In this document: positions 1 to 10,753 of the stretch, piece by piece
Layout: each line of letters begins with the position of its first letter
Numbering within the stretch: the first letter of the stretch is position 1
NCBI RefSeq assembly: GCF_000286355.1
Contig: NZ_AJXN01000030.1
Span: 1 to 64,000 of the forward strand
Length of the DNA stretch: 64,000 nucleotides
DNA from: Kocuria atrinae C3-8
GTDB lineage: Bacteria > Actinomycetota > Actinomycetes > Actinomycetales > Micrococcaceae
Reading direction: 5' to 3'
Notes under the pieces: model-generated
Told to the model about the DNA's origin: nothing
Seen by the model: the letters and a program-made list of their open reading frames with translations, nothing else
The model's database searches: none
Translations under genes and position numbers: made by a program

Positions 1-1517
1 GGTGAACGCGAACCCTCGCACGTTGCCCACGGCCACGAAGTACAGCACGACTGCCGCGAGCAAGTTCACGGCCTTGGCTGCGAGCACTGTTTGCCGTGCT
101 CGTTTCCAGCCGTGATCCACCGCTGCGGGATGCTTCTGCCCGCGCGGATCTCGTCCCTGATGCGCTCGAAGTACACGATGAACGAGTCGGCGGTCTGGCC
201 GATGGCCACGATCAGACCGGCCACACCCGCCAGCGACAGGCGGTAGTTGGCACTCCAACCCAGCAAGGTGATGGCGAAGTACGTGATCAGGCCCGCCACC
301 AACAGTGACGAGATCGTGACCAGGCCCAGCCAGCGGTACTGGAACATCGAGTAGACGCACACCAGTGCCAGACCCACCAGGCCGGCGATGATGCCCATGC
401 GCAGCTGGTTGTTACCGAGAGTCGCGGAAATCTGCTGTTCCGACTCGATGCTGAAGCTCACCGGAAGGGCACCATACTTGAGCTGCTCGGACAGGAACCG
501 TGCGTCCTCTTCCGTGAAGGAACCGGTGATCTGAGCACTGCCGTCGTTGATCACGGCGTTCATGGAGGGCGCGGAGATCACCGTGCCGTCCAGGAGGATC
601 GCGAACTGGGAGCGGGGGTCGCCTGCTGGGACTGACCGATCTGGTACAGGCGCTCGGAGAGTTCCTTGAAGGTCTGGGTTCCCTCGGAGTTGAACTGCAG
701 GTTCACGGCGTACTGGCCCGTGGACATGCCCTGCTGGTTGGTCGCGGTGCCGTAGGAGGCATCGTCGATGTCCGTGCCGGGAATTTCGAGGGGGCCCAGG
801 ATGTACTTGGCGTTGTTCGCCGGGTCGCAGGCCACCACGGCCTTCTCGGGATCCTGTGCCTTGCGTTCGTCCTGGGGGCGCTGCGCGGAGCAGTCCAGGG
901 CTTCGAACTCCTTGACGAGTTCGGGGGTCACCCAGTTGGGGTCCGAGGAATCCGTGGGTTCGGCATCCGGTTCCGGAATGTCTCGATGGGGGTGCGCTGA
1001 TCCTCCGGGGTGGGCGCACCTTCCGCCGTGGTGATCACGGGGCGGAACGCCATCTGCGCGGAGGTCTGAATCAGGTCGCGAGTCTCGGCGGAGGGAACAC
1101 CGGGCATGGACACCACAATGTTCGAACCCGACTGGGTGCTGATCTCGGCCTCGGAGACACCCGTGCCGTCAACACGCTGGCGGATGATCTCCACGGCCTG
1201 GTCCAGCTGCTCCTGGGTGATCTCCTGACCGTCCTGAGCTTCTTGCAGCTCCGGGGACAGCACCATCTGTGTGCCACCCTCGAGGTCCAGGGCCAGCTTG
1301 GGATCCCAACCGGTCCGATCGGTGGTGACACCGTAGATCAGGATGCCCGCAAGGGCGATGGTCAGCACCGCCAGGGCCACGAGTCCGCGTTTGGCCGTGC
1401 TCACGGCGCTTGGGATCCCGAGCGCACAGAGCGAGACGCGCGGGATGCGGCCTTCGAGCTGGATTTCTTCGACTCGTCGGTACCCGAACGGCCCGAGGTG
1501 TCTTTATCTGATGCCAT
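1..1517 (-). CDS. secD: Protein translocase subunit SecD (partial, several frame breaks)
   Basis: SecD is the membrane subunit that works with SecF downstream of SecYEG, using proton motive force to complete protein export. Visible features are an N-terminal membrane segment, the conserved DLEGGTQ motif of the first periplasmic region, and C-terminal membrane helices; the last residues run off the window edge, where secF is expected. I place the start at the ATG at 1515-1517 because GAAGGA lies just upstream and the peptide reads MASDKDTSG; a GTG near 1404 would remove the hydrophilic N-terminus. The reading frame breaks near 1404, 975, 620 and 130, and each segment aligns in sequence order with one continuous SecD. 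The breaks look like single-base sequence errors. YajC is encoded just upstream on the same strand, the usual actinobacterial order. Confidence 0.93.
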
Positions 1518-1580
1518 GTCTGTCCTTCAACAACGCACGGTGCGTGCGGCCTGCGCCCCAGCCGCACCGGGTCCGGTCAT

Positions 1581-1613
1581 GAGAAACGGGCCGATGCTCT
1601 CGGCCCGTGTCTC
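1581..1613 (-). terminator. Hairpin between yajC and secD
   Basis: Arms GAGA-a-ACGGGCCGA and TCGGCCCGT-g-TCTC surround a five-base loop. It lies in the roughly 110-base gap between the yajC stop and the secD start. No U-tract follows, so it may attenuate or stabilise the transcript rather than end it. Confidence 0.4.
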
Positions 1614-1623
1614 ACGCACTTCT

Positions 1624-2165
1624 TCAGTTGGTGTCGTTATCGCGGCGGTTGTCGCGCCACGTTCCGCGCGGTACATCATCACCCGGGACGTCCTGGCCCG
1701 GGGTGGTGTTGCCGGTTGCGGTATCACCGGGGACGTTGTCACCGGGCAGGTCGTGCTCGCGGTCCCCAAAGGATTCGCGTGCGCCACCCGCGGCGGTGGA
1801 ACCCTCGCCGTCGGCCAGGCCGTCCTGTGCGATGGCGGCGTTCTCCGTGGCGGGATCATCGAGGATGGTGGTGACGGTCTGGGTGTGCACGGTCACGGAA
1901 GTACCCGGGGACACCTCCAGCACAGCCTTATTCTCATCACGGTCGATGGAGAGGACCGTGCCGTAGAGGCCGAAACTGGTCATCACGCGGGTACCGGGTT
2001 CCATGGTCGCTGCTTGGCCTTGATCTGGGCCTGAGCCTTCTTCTGGCGGCGCATGGGCAGCCACAGCAGCAGCACCATGACCACGAGCATGACGGGCAAG
2101 AACCATGCGGTTCCGCCGCCTCCTGACTGCTGGGCCTGTGCAAGAAGTTGGGCGGAGAGAATCAC
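1624..2165 (-). CDS. yajC: Preprotein translocase subunit YajC (one frame break)
   Basis: YajC is a small accessory subunit of the SecDF complex. The N-terminus holds one membrane helix (about residues 15-33) followed by LPMRRQKKAQAQ, typical of the family, and then the conserved small domain PGTRVMTSFGLYGTV. The tail is long, acidic and Gly/Asp/Thr rich, unlike compact YajC proteins, and is probably disordered. The GTG at 2165 was chosen as start because it gives the usual short N-terminus before the helix; a TTG at 2186 is possible. The frame breaks near 2005. It precedes secD on the same strand, as in most actinobacteria. Confidence 0.88.
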
Positions 2166-2356
2166 GGAGTTCCGTTCTGTAGACAATGTTGACGTCTGAG
2201 GTAACCCGCGAGGTCATGGGTGGACAATCGAGGCACCACAGGGATCCGCTCAAGTGTAGGTGATTGACCTGGCCGCCCGCTGAACCGTGACATACTCAAC
2301 TCGCACTCACCTCGGACACGCAGCACACAACGCGCATCGCCACAGATGGGCAAGCC
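2166..2356. other. Intergenic region between ruvB and yajC
   Basis: About 190 bases without a gene. A possible minus-strand -10 box (TACACT) lies near 2257 and could drive yajC-secD, but no matching -35 was found. Nothing else was recognised. Confidence 0.3.
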
Positions 2357-3463
2357 TCAGAAGGCCGTGGGCTGATCTTCCTCCGGCGGTTCCGTGGCCA
2401 GGGCCGTCCGCAGGGCAGGATCCTTGAAGGCAGCGTGATCGGGCACATTGAGTCCCAGGTGTTCCCACGCCGCGGCCATGGCGATGCGCCCGCGCGGAGT
2501 ACGACCCAGGAGTCCCTCTCGAACGAGGAACGGTTCGGCCACGGTTTCGACCGTCTCGGTTTCCTCTCCGACCGCGATGGCCAACGTGGAGAGTCCGACC
2601 GGTCCCCCATTGAACTTGGTGACCAGGGCCGAAAGAACGTTGCGGTCCAGGCGGTCCAGTCCTCGGACGTCCACCTCGTACATGTCCAGCGCGGCACCTG
2701 CCGTACGGGCATCGATGCGATCCACACCGTGCACCAGGGCCCAGTCCCGCACACGCCGCAGCAGACGGTTGGCGATGCGCGGGGTGCCGCGGGAACGAGA
2801 GGCCACCTCGTAGAAGCCCTCGGAGGTCATGTTCAGATCAAGCAGACCTGCCGATCGGCGCAGGACGAGTTCGAGTTCGGGAACCGAGTAGAACTCCAAG
2901 TGGCCGGTGAAGCCGAAGCGATCACGCAGCGGACCGGGCAACAGGCCCGCACGCGTGGTGGCACCCACCAGGGTGAAGGGCGGAAGGTCCAGCGGAATGG
3001 ACGTGGCACCGGCGCCCTTGCCGACCACGATGTCCACGCGGAAGTCCTCCATGGCCATGTAGAGCATTTCCTCAGCCGGCCGGGACATGCGGTGGATCTC
3101 GTCCAGGAAGAGCACTTCACCGTGAGTCAGCGAAGACAGGATGGCCGCGAGGTCTCCGGCGTGTTGAATCGCCGGACCCGATGAGATCCGCAGGGGAACG
3201 TCCAGTTCCTGGGCGATGATCATGGCCAGCGTGGTCTTGCCCAGTCCCGGAGGTCCGGACAGCAACACGTGATCCGCCGTGCGGCCACGCAACTTGGAGG
3301 CTTCCAACACGAGTGAGAGTTGGGCGCGCACGCGTTTCTGCCCCACGAAATCATCCAGGGTGCCCGGACGCAGACTTGCCTCGAGCTGCTGATCGTCCAG
3401 ATCGCCCTCGGCGCCGACCAATCGTTGCTCACCTTGCACGGAACCGCGTTCTTCGTAGGCCAT
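2357..3463 (-). CDS. ruvB: Holliday junction branch migration ATPase RuvB
   Basis: RuvB is the hexameric AAA+ motor that, with RuvA, drives branch migration of Holliday junctions. The 368-residue protein is unbroken and of normal length. It shows the N-terminal [13 protein letters not shown] signature, Walker [10 protein letters not shown] near residue 70, Walker B LFLDEIHR near 120, sensor GATTRAG and the C-terminal winged-helix domain. Its ATG overlaps the ruvA stop by one base (TGATG), implying translational coupling. The order is ruvC-ruvA-ruvB in the direction of transcription. Confidence 0.98.
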   Translation of the reverse strand: MAYEERGSVQGEQRLVGAEGDLDDQQLEASLRPGTLDDFVGQKRVRAQLSLVLEASKLRGRTADHVLLSGPPGLGKTTLAMIIAQELDVPLRISSGPAIQHAGDLAAILSSLTHGEVLFLDEIHRMSRPAEEMLYMAMEDFRVDIVVGKGAGATSIPLDLPPFTLVGATTRAGLLPGPLRDRFGFTGHLEFYSVPELELVLRRSAGLLDLNMTSEGFYEVASRSRGTPRIANRLLRRVRDWALVHGVDRIDARTAGAALDMYEVDVRGLDRLDRNVLSALVTKFNGGPVGLSTLAIAVGEETETVETVAEPFLVREGLLGRTPRGRIAMAAAWEHLGLNVPDHAAFKDPALRTALATEPPEEDQPTAF

Positions 3464-4105
3464 CAGGACCGTCCTCGGCTACGCGCGTGGCTCGTGCCCT
3501 TGGCCGTTCCCAACCAGGACAGCACCGCGCGCAGAATCTCCGGCACGTTGCCCGAGTCTGCCAGTTCGGGCTGGGTCTCCAGGCGTCGTCGATGCCCCGG
3601 GTGGCGTCCTTCTCGCTCCACCCCAGGCCCACGAGAGCGTCCATGACCTGTTCGCGCCACACCTGCATCTGCGGCTGAGCGGCCGGGCTCTCCTTGGGTT
3701 CCGGGAGCACGAGTTTGTCGGCCAGTTCCAGCACGATCCTGCGGGCGGACTTGGGCCCGATCCCCGGGACCGCGGTGAAGGCCTTGTCGTCACCGGTCGC
3801 GATGGCGCGTCGGGTCTCGTCCGGGCCGAGCACGGAAACCGCGGCCAGGGCGGTGCGCGGACCCACGCCGGACACCCCGAGCATCACGGTGAAGACTTCC
3901 TTCTCGTCCGCACCGGCGAAACCGAACAAAAGCGGGGCCTCGTCCTTGCGGGCGATGTAGGCGGTGTGCAGGTGCACGGTGCACCCGTGCGCAGCCCCGC
4001 CAGGGTGTGCGGGCTGGCCTGGACCTCGATGCCGAAGCCCGAGACCTCGACTACCGCCTGCGTGGCGCCCACGAAGCGCACCTCACCGGTCACCGAAGCA
4101 ATCAC
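3463..4105 (-). CDS. ruvA: Holliday junction DNA helicase subunit RuvA (two frame breaks)
   Basis: RuvA binds the four-way junction and loads RuvB. The N-terminal OB domain begins [13 protein letters not shown], followed by helix-hairpin-helix motifs ([14 protein letters not shown] and [13 protein letters not shown]) and the C-terminal domain III that contacts RuvB (WLGTAKGTS). The frame breaks near 3985 and 3580, each repaired by one base. The start is GTG at 4105 with GGGAGC about seven bases upstream. A LexA-like box lies about 40 bases upstream, so ruvAB may be separately induced by DNA damage. Confidence 0.93.
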
Positions 4106-4144
4106 TGGGCGGCTCCCGTCACGCGGGGTGTTCCCGCTATTGAT

Positions 4145-4160
4145 TCGAACATGTATACGA
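4145..4160. promoter_or_regulatory. Candidate LexA (SOS) box upstream of ruvA
   Basis: The 16 bases match the actinobacterial/Bacillus-type SOS box TCGAAC-N4-GTTCGA at ten of twelve fixed positions: one half-site is perfect and the other is ATACGA. On the minus strand it overlaps a possible -10 element (TATACA), placed to block transcription of ruvA. ruv genes are LexA-regulated in several actinobacteria. Confidence 0.5.
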
Positions 4161-4221
4161 ACTGCAGCACGGCATCACTCTAACAACTCCCACGGACACG
4201 CACATTGCGCCCGCTGCGTCA

Positions 4222-4891
4222 TCACCGGCGGGGAGAACGAGCCGCCCTGGGGGCCCTCGGCTGCCGCGATGCAGCTTCCGCCTGTTTCCACGCCTGTTGG
4301 GCCGCAGTGAGCCCGGAAGCTCGGACGGATGAAGCTGCGAGCCGGAGTGGGTGGACGTCTTGGCCGCCGCGTTCATACCGGCCATGCCTCCGCGCCAGCC
4401 GTGGCACACGGCCAGCGCAAGGGCGTCGGCGGCGTCGGCGGGCCGAGGCGGTGCCTCCAACCGCAAGATGCGAACCACCATGCGGTTGACCGATTCCTTG
4501 TCCGCGGCGCGTCGCCGGTTACGGCCGCCTTGACCTCGGACGGTGTGTGCCACGCGACCGGGATCTTCCGTCGGGCGGCGGCCGCTATGACCACGCCGGT
4601 GGCCTGGGCGGTTCCCACCACGGTGGGGGCGTTGTTCTGGGCGAATACGCGCTCCACCGCCACCACGTCCGGTGAGAATTTGTCCATGAGCGCCTCGGCG
4701 GTTTCCATGATCGCCAGCACACGGTTTTCGAGGGCTTCGTGCGCCTTGGTGCCGCTGACCTGCACGTGCACGAACGTCCCCGTGCGGTTGGCCGCCATGT
4801 CCACCACCGCGAAGCCGCAACGGGTCAGCCCCGGGTCCACCGCCAAAATGCGCTGTCCCGGGGCCGATCCGGTGGTCGAGCTAAGTGACAC
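4222..4891 (-). CDS. ruvC: Crossover junction endodeoxyribonuclease RuvC (two frame breaks)
   Basis: RuvC is the dimeric resolvase that cuts Holliday junctions. The fold starts with [15 protein letters not shown] (first catalytic Asp), continues with [12 protein letters not shown] (catalytic Glu), and after a frame break near 4510 ends with [15 protein letters not shown] carrying the C-terminal catalytic Asp pair. A second break near 4310 restores the actinobacterial tail beginning LTAAQQAW. The start is GTG at 4891, seven bases after the yebC stop, suggesting cotranscription with yebC. Confidence 0.93.
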
Positions 4892-4898
4892 GGAGTGC

Positions 4899-5658
4899 TC
4901 AGTCCTCGTCTTCGAGCTCCGCGATCACGGACTCGGAGATGTTCGCGTTCGAGTACACGTTCTGCACGTCATCGAGCTCTTCAATCGCATCCGCGAGCTT
5001 GAGGAACTTCTTGGCGCCCTCGGCGTCCAGGTCCACCTTCATGGTGGGGCGGAACTGGGGATCGTCATTGTTGTAGTCCAGACCGGCTTCCTCGAGAGCC
5101 TTACGGATCTCGGGCAAGTCGGTGGCCTCGCTGACCACTTCGAAGACCTCGGATTCCTCGATGACCTCGTCCGCGCCGGCATCGAGCACGGCCATGAGGA
5201 CGTCGTCCTCGGTGAGTCCGTCGGTCTTGGTCACCTCGGCCACGCCCTTGCGTTCGAAAAGGTAGGCCACGGAACCGGAATCCGCCATGGTGCCGCCGTG
5301 ACGGGTCACGGCCACGCGGACCTCGGAGGCCGCGCGGTTCTTGTTGTCGGTCAAGCACTCGATGTACAGCGCGGTGCCCTGGGGACCGCGGGCTTCGTAC
5401 AGGATCTCCGAGTAGTCGATGGTCTCGCCGGTCAGACCGGCACCGCGCTTGATCGCGCGGTCGATGTTGTCATTGGGCACGGAGTTCTTCTTGGCCTTGG
5501 ACACGGCCAGGTCCAGTGCGGGGTTACCGGCGGTGTCCGCGCACCCATGCGGGCGGCCACCTCAATGCCTTGATGTACTTGGCGAAAGCCTTGGCGCGCT
5601 TGGCGTCGATCGCGGCCTTCTTGTGCTTGGTCGTGGCCCATTTGGAGTGACCTGACAT
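4899..5658 (-). CDS. yebC: YebC/PmpR-family regulatory protein (two frame breaks)
   Basis: A member of the YebC/PmpR/TACO1 family, known as a DNA-binding regulator in some bacteria and as a factor relieving ribosome stalling in others. The diagnostic N-terminus [14 protein letters not shown] starts at the ATG at 5656-5658, with AGGAGG seven bases upstream. Bases appear to be missing near 5575 and 5545; adding one at each joins it to [17 protein letters not shown] and the rest of the family sequence up to the acidic C-terminus. It lies directly before ruvC, a very common arrangement. Confidence 0.93.
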
Positions 5659-5736
5659 CGAGTTCCTCCTAGAAGTTGTGTGCGCCCAGCGCAGCCGCGC
5701 CGGGTCAACGATTTGTCAATTATTTTAGCGATTCGA

Positions 5737-5760
5737 CGGGGCCCTTCGGGCCGGGCCCCG
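5737..5760 (-). terminator. GC-rich hairpin downstream of gatD
   Basis: Arms CGGGGCCC and GGGCCCCG lie six bases beyond the gatD stop, in the gap before yebC. On the minus strand an AT-rich tract (CTAAAATAATTGACAAATC) follows, which may serve as terminator tail and/or as the yebC promoter. Confidence 0.45.
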
Positions 5761-5765
5761 GTTCG

Positions 5766-6496
5766 CTAGCGGGGTCTGGTCTGGGCGACGGCGCGCGCTT
5801 GCTCCGCGTAGGTGTCGTCCAGGGGTGTCACGGCGAACTGATCGCCGCGTGTCTCCACCGCGGTCCGCAACAGGAAGTCGGCCAGCGCCGGGTTCTTGGG
5901 CAACAGGGAACCGTGCAGGTAACTACCCAGGACATTGTGAGTCCGGCGCCCTCCGTGCCGTCCTCCCCGTTGTTGCCGGCTCCGCTGACCACGGTGGCCA
6001 ATGGCGCTTGGTCCGGCCCCAGGGTGGTCAGTCCGGAGTGGTTCTCGTATCCGATGATGGTGCCGAATTCCGGCGACTCGGTCACGATGTTGCCGATCAA
6101 CCGTTCCGGGCCGCCGACCGTCTGCAGGTCGAACATCTCGATCCCGGGCAGGGTCTCTCCCCCGCCCGTCCGAAATTCTTTGCCGAACAGCTGGTACAGA
6201 CCACAGATCACAAGCATGGGGGTACCCGCCTCGGCAGCCTCGTGCAGCTTGGGCGCCACCCGAGCGAGGTCCTCGGCCACTCGGAACTGCCCCGAGTCCT
6301 GGCCGCCGCCACCTACGAAGAGGTCGGCGTAGTCAGGCCAGGGATCGCCGGGGTTGTAGTCGTGCACGCGCACCTCATAGCCGTAGCGTTCGGCGCGGCG
6401 CTTGAGGGTCAGGGTGTTGCCCCAGTCCCCGTAAATGTTCATGTCCCGCGGATACAGCTGGACGATGTCCAGGGAACCCAATTTTTCCTGATTCAT
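5766..6496 (-). CDS. gatD: Lipid II isoglutaminyl synthase, glutaminase subunit GatD (frame break)
   Basis: GatD is a CobB/CobQ-like glutamine amidotransferase that supplies ammonia to MurT, which amidates the D-glutamate of the peptidoglycan stem peptide. The fold begins DIVQLYPRDMNIYGD, a family signature. The nucleophile Cys98 lies in VICGLYQLFG, and the catalytic His lies in SYLHGSLLPKNP, which is recovered by adding one C near 5945. The start ATG is ten bases after the murT stop on the same strand, so the two form an operon. The stop was placed at 5766 in the restored frame. Confidence 0.9.
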
Positions 6497-6506
6497 GATC
6501 GGCTCC

Positions 6507-7809
6507 TTAGATCGCGTCCACGTGGGTCATGCCGCCCAGGATCTTGCGCAGCGACAACATGGCGGTGTACGTGCAGAAGATCCGCATGGGTCGGTCCCCC
6601 GCACCCGCGATGAACTTTTTGAGCGCCGTTTCCAGATCGGGTTCGACCGATCCGACCTCCACCAGGTCGTAGTCCAAGCGCAGGGCCATGTCCCACGCCC
6701 GCACACCGGAGACGATGTCCACGCCACCGGCACGCAGACTGTCGAAATCCACATCCCACAGCCACGACACATCGCGGCCGTCCGCATACGCGTCATTGAT
6801 GGCAACCATCGTCGCGTAGTCATCGGCAGACGCCGAGGCCAACGACAAGCGGAAACCGGCCGGGTTCTTCACGAGCAACAGCTGCAGCGGCTTACCCTCC
6901 ACGGTCACGGTCTCACCGCGCCCGAAGGCCGGCGTCACGCGCGACAGCTCATCGACCAGCGAGGCGACATCCGCGGTCTCGCCGAGCACCTGCAGGCTCA
7001 GTGCCAATGCCGCGGCGGCGTTGTACTGGTTGTACACGCCGTACAGGTCGATCGTGGCGGAGTGCTGCTCGCCGTGCACGTAAAGGTCGACACTGTTGGC
7101 CTTGACGGCGGTGAGCACCACGTCCGCTTGCGGCCGCGCCACGGAAGGCTGTTCCGAATCCAACTCGACGTCCTCCGTCTGGCGCAGCACATCGCGCATG
7201 TCGTCATCGGACGGGAACATGGGGCGCAGCGCGTCGGAGAGACCGAACCATTCAATGGTGGCGTCAGCGGCGACGTCGTCCGCGAGGCTGGCGATGCGCG
7301 GGTCTTCGCGATTGAGCACGACCGTGCCCGTGGTCGCTTGGCAACCTGGCTGAGCATCCGGCGCGTGGTGTCGATCTCGCCGAACCGGTCCAGCTGATCG
7401 CGCATCACGTTGAGCAGCAGCGCATAGCGCGGCTTGACCTGCTTGACGAAGTGCACGGCGTGCGCCTCGTCGAGTTCCAGCACCGCGACGTCCGCGTCGA
7501 GACGGCCGAAGGCATTCATCTCGGCGAGCAACGACGCCGCCACGCCACGCACGAAATTCGATCCCGTGCGGTTCGTGAACACGCGCAGTCCCTGTGAACG
7601 CAAGAGCTGCACGGCCATCTTGGTGGTCGTGGTCTTACCGTTGGTGCCGCTGATCACCACCACGCCGTGGGGCAGTTTGGCGAGTTCTTCCGACACGAAG
7701 CGGGGGTGCAGCTTTTCCATGACCAGGCCGGGGAAAGCGGATCCGCCGCCGCGCAGGCTCGAAGCCCACCGAACTCCCTGGCCGAGTAGACGTACGAGTG
7801 TCGAGACAT
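6507..7809 (-). CDS. murT: Lipid II isoglutaminyl synthase, ligase subunit MurT (two frame breaks)
   Basis: MurT is a Mur-ligase-like ATP enzyme that, with GatD, converts D-Glu to D-isoglutamine in lipid II. The ATP loop ISGTNGKTTTTK, the central motif LELDEAHAVHF and the C-terminal DUF1727 region (SWLWDVDFDSL) are present. The start ATG at 7807-7809 requires one base near 7800; the frame then reads through LRGGGSAFPGLVMEKLHP. A second break lies near 7335. The four-cysteine zinc ribbon found in many MurT proteins is not visible in the middle domain, which has an acidic cysteine-free segment instead. Confidence 0.88.
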
Positions 7810-7877
7810 GGATTCCATCCTAGTGACAGGGGTACCGCACGCGGACGCCGACTTTCGGGGCCCGCGTGCGGTGAGAA

Positions 7878-8452
7878 TCAGGAACGGGGCCAGGCCGCGG
7901 CGATGTCGTCGCGATTGGCGCCCAGGGTCTGGATCAGTGGCTTGGTGTTGGCGATCACCGGCATGAAGTTGGCGTCACCGCCCCACCGCGGCACCACGTG
8001 CTGGTGCAGGTGAGCGGACAGCGAACCGCCCGCGGCGGAACCGAGGTTCAACCCCACGTTGACGCGGCCGGCTGTGCCACCTCGCGGATCGTGGCGACCG
8101 CAGTACGTGTCAGCACGTTCAGCTCCCACAATTCCTCGTCGGTGAGCTCGGTGATGTCCGCAACGTGACGGTACGGGCAGACGAGCAAATGGCCGGGGTT
8201 GTAGGGGAACAGGTTGAGCACCACGAAGCAGTGTTCACCACGGTGCACAATCAGGGCTTCTTCGTCCGTACGGTCCGGTCCCGTGCAGAACGGGCAGCCC
8301 GGATCCTCGTTGATCGAGGGGTCCTCACCGCGCACATAGGCGAGCCTGTGGGGTGTCCACAGCCGTTGGAAGCTGTCCGGGACGCCCGGGATCTCGAACT
8401 CGTCCTGAGAGACCCAGTGTTGGCTGTCGTTCTGCGACGTTTCGTCCGTCAC
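7878..8452 (-). CDS. HIT-family protein, diadenosine phosphate hydrolase/phosphorylase type (frame break)
   Basis: Histidine-triad proteins hydrolyse or transfer nucleotides from dinucleotide phosphates and AMP conjugates. The N-terminus has CPFC followed by [18 protein letters not shown], typical of the Ap4A-type branch, and the active-site triad reads [10 protein letters not shown]. The frame breaks near 8065, repaired by one G. The GTG start overlaps the thrS stop as GTGA, so it is translationally coupled to ThrS. Threonyl-tRNA synthetase can make Ap4A in a side reaction, which gives the pairing a plausible but unproven logic. Confidence 0.88.
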
Positions 8453-10532
8453 GACTGCTCCGCAGCGGAGTCCGTGACGTCACCGTCCGACGGCGCCGAG
8501 GGATCCTCGTTCACGCGGTCGCGCACGTGCCGCACGATCATCTCAACGGCATCATCCACGGGGACCGCGTTGTACTGCGAACCGTCGCGGTAGCGGAACG
8601 ACACGGCACCCGCATCGGCGTCGTCGCCGCCGGCAATGACCACGAACGGGATCTTGTCCTTGGAAGCCGTGCGGATCTTCTTGGGGAACCGATCCGAGGA
8701 CGTGTCCACCTCGACCCGGATGCCCTGGGCCCGCAGCTTGGCCGCGAACTCGTCCAGGTAATCGTTGAAGGCCTCGGCCACCGGGATGGCGCGCACCTGA
8801 ACGGGGGCCAGCCACGCCGGGAAAGCACCCGCGTAGTGCTCGGTCAGCACGCCCATGAAGCGTTCCACCGAACCGAACAGGGCGCGGTGGATCATCACGG
8901 GGCGCTGACGCGTGCCGTCCGCTGCCTGGTATTCCAGGTCGAAACGCTCGGGCAGGTTGAAGTCCAACTGGATGGTGGACATCTGCCACGTACGCCCGAT
9001 CGCGTCCTTGGCCTGCACGGAGATCTTGGGGCCGTAGAAGGCCGCTCCCCCGGGATCCGGCACCAGCTGAAGACCGGAATCCTCGGCGACTTCCTGCAGT
9101 GTGCGGGTGGCCTCGTCCCAGATCTCGTCCGAACCGACGAACTTCTCCGGGTCCTTGGTGGACAGTTCCAGGTAGAAATCGTCCAGGCCGTAGTCCTTGA
9201 GCAACGAAAGGACGAAGTTCAGGGTGGCCGTCAGCTCATCCTTCATCTGCTCGCGCGTGCAGTAGATGTGGGCGTCGTCCTGGGTCATACCGCGCACGCG
9301 CGTCAGACCGTGGATCACGCCGGACTTCTCGTAGCGGTAGACCGCGCCGAACTCGAACAACCGCAGGGGCAGCTCACGGTAGGAGCGGCCGCGCGAGCGG
9401 AAGATCAAGTTGTGCATCGGGCAGTTCATGGGCTTGAGGTAGTAATCCTGGCCCGGCTTGGTCAGCTCACCGGTTTCCGGATTGCGCTCTTCGTCCACGT
9501 GCATGGGAGGGAACATGCCGTCCCGGTACCAGTCCAAGTGACCGGAGACCTCGTAGAGGTGGCCCTTGGTGATGTGCGGGGAGTAGACGAACTCGTAGCC
9601 GGCTTCCGTGTGACGCTGGCGCGAGTAGTCCTCCATCTCCTTGCGGATGATCCCGCCCTTGGGGTGGAACACGGGCAGGCCGGAACCGAGCTCGTCGGGG
9701 AACGAGAACAGATCCAGTTCGGAACCGAGCTTGCGGTGATCACGACGCTCGGCCTCCGCCAGTCGTTCCTTGTACGCCTTGAGCTCGTCCTTGGACGGCC
9801 AGGCCGTGCCGTAAATGCGCTGCAGCTGCTTGTTCTTCTCGTTACCGCGCCAATACGCGGCCGCCGAACGCATCAGCGCAAAGCCGTTACCGATCAACTT
9901 GGTATTGGGCACGTGAGGGCCGCGGCACAGATCGCGCCACACGATCTCCTGGCTCTGCCGATCCACGTTGTCGTAAATGGTGATCTCGCCGGCGCCCACT
10001 TCCACCGAGGCGCCCTCCGCGGATTCCTCCATGGAACCCGAACCGGGGCCGTTGGCCAGGTCGATCAGTTCGAGCTTGTAAGGTTCGTCCGCCATTTCCT
10101 TGCGAGCCTCAGCTTCATCAACGGCGCGGCGCTGGAACAGCTGCGACTTGTTCACGATCTTGAGCATCGACTTCTCGATCTTCTTCAGATCTTCCGGCGT
10201 GAACGGATCATCCACGTCGAAGTCGAAGTAGAAACCGTCCGTGATGTACGGACCGATACCCAGCTTGGCGTCCGGCCACAACTGCTGAACAGCCTGGGCC
10301 ATAACGTGCGCGGTGGAGTGCCGCAGGACTTCCAGGCCCTCGGGGTCGCTCACCAGCACGCGTTCCACCGTGTCACCGTCAGCCAGTTCGGTGCTCAAAT
10401 CCTTGAGCTCACCGTTGATGTGGGCCACCACCACCTCACGCTGATCCGCGTACAGATCAGCGCCGTGGTTCCTTGCGTCTCGGTGCGCGGGGCGCCGTCC
10501 ACGGTCAGCTGTAATTGAGCGGCATCAGACAT
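8449..10532 (-). CDS. thrS: Threonyl-tRNA synthetase (frame break near N-terminus)
   Basis: ThrS charges tRNA-Thr. The domain order is normal: TGS domain, the editing domain with [11 protein letters not shown], the class II core with [15 protein letters not shown] (motif 2 region and zinc-binding Cys), motif 3 [11 protein letters not shown], and the anticodon-binding domain. The ATG at 10530-10532 has AAGGAG upstream and encodes [13 protein letters not shown]; one missing G near 10468 separates it from the long downstream frame. No T-box leader was recognised upstream. Confidence 0.96.
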
Positions 10533-10684
10533 GAGTAACTCCTTGAAATGTTCGTGTGACGCGCGACCATACCGGGGACGCGCGGGACCCGCGGACCTTT
10601 CGGTGTAACGGGGACGCAGATGATGCTACCGCCCACGACCGGGGCGGAGACAGTTGACGGGCCGCAAACCCGCGCAGAATCAAC

Positions 10685-10716
10685 TGCACCCCGAGCCGTG
10701 AGGCCCGGGGTGCAGC
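10685..10716 (-). terminator. Terminator downstream of the PRC-barrel stress gene
   Basis: Stem CTGCACCCC with GGGGTGCAG and an inner GCC/GGC pairing, about 40 bases past the stop codon of the stress-protein gene and before the thrS leader. Confidence 0.55.
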
Positions 10717-10753
10717 TATTACCGATTCAACGCCTCAGCGTTGCGGATCAGTT

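Noticed and set aside
10533-10684. Riboswitch or T-box leader for thrS
   Set aside because: No T-box core sequence, specifier stem or antiterminator could be recognised in the leader.
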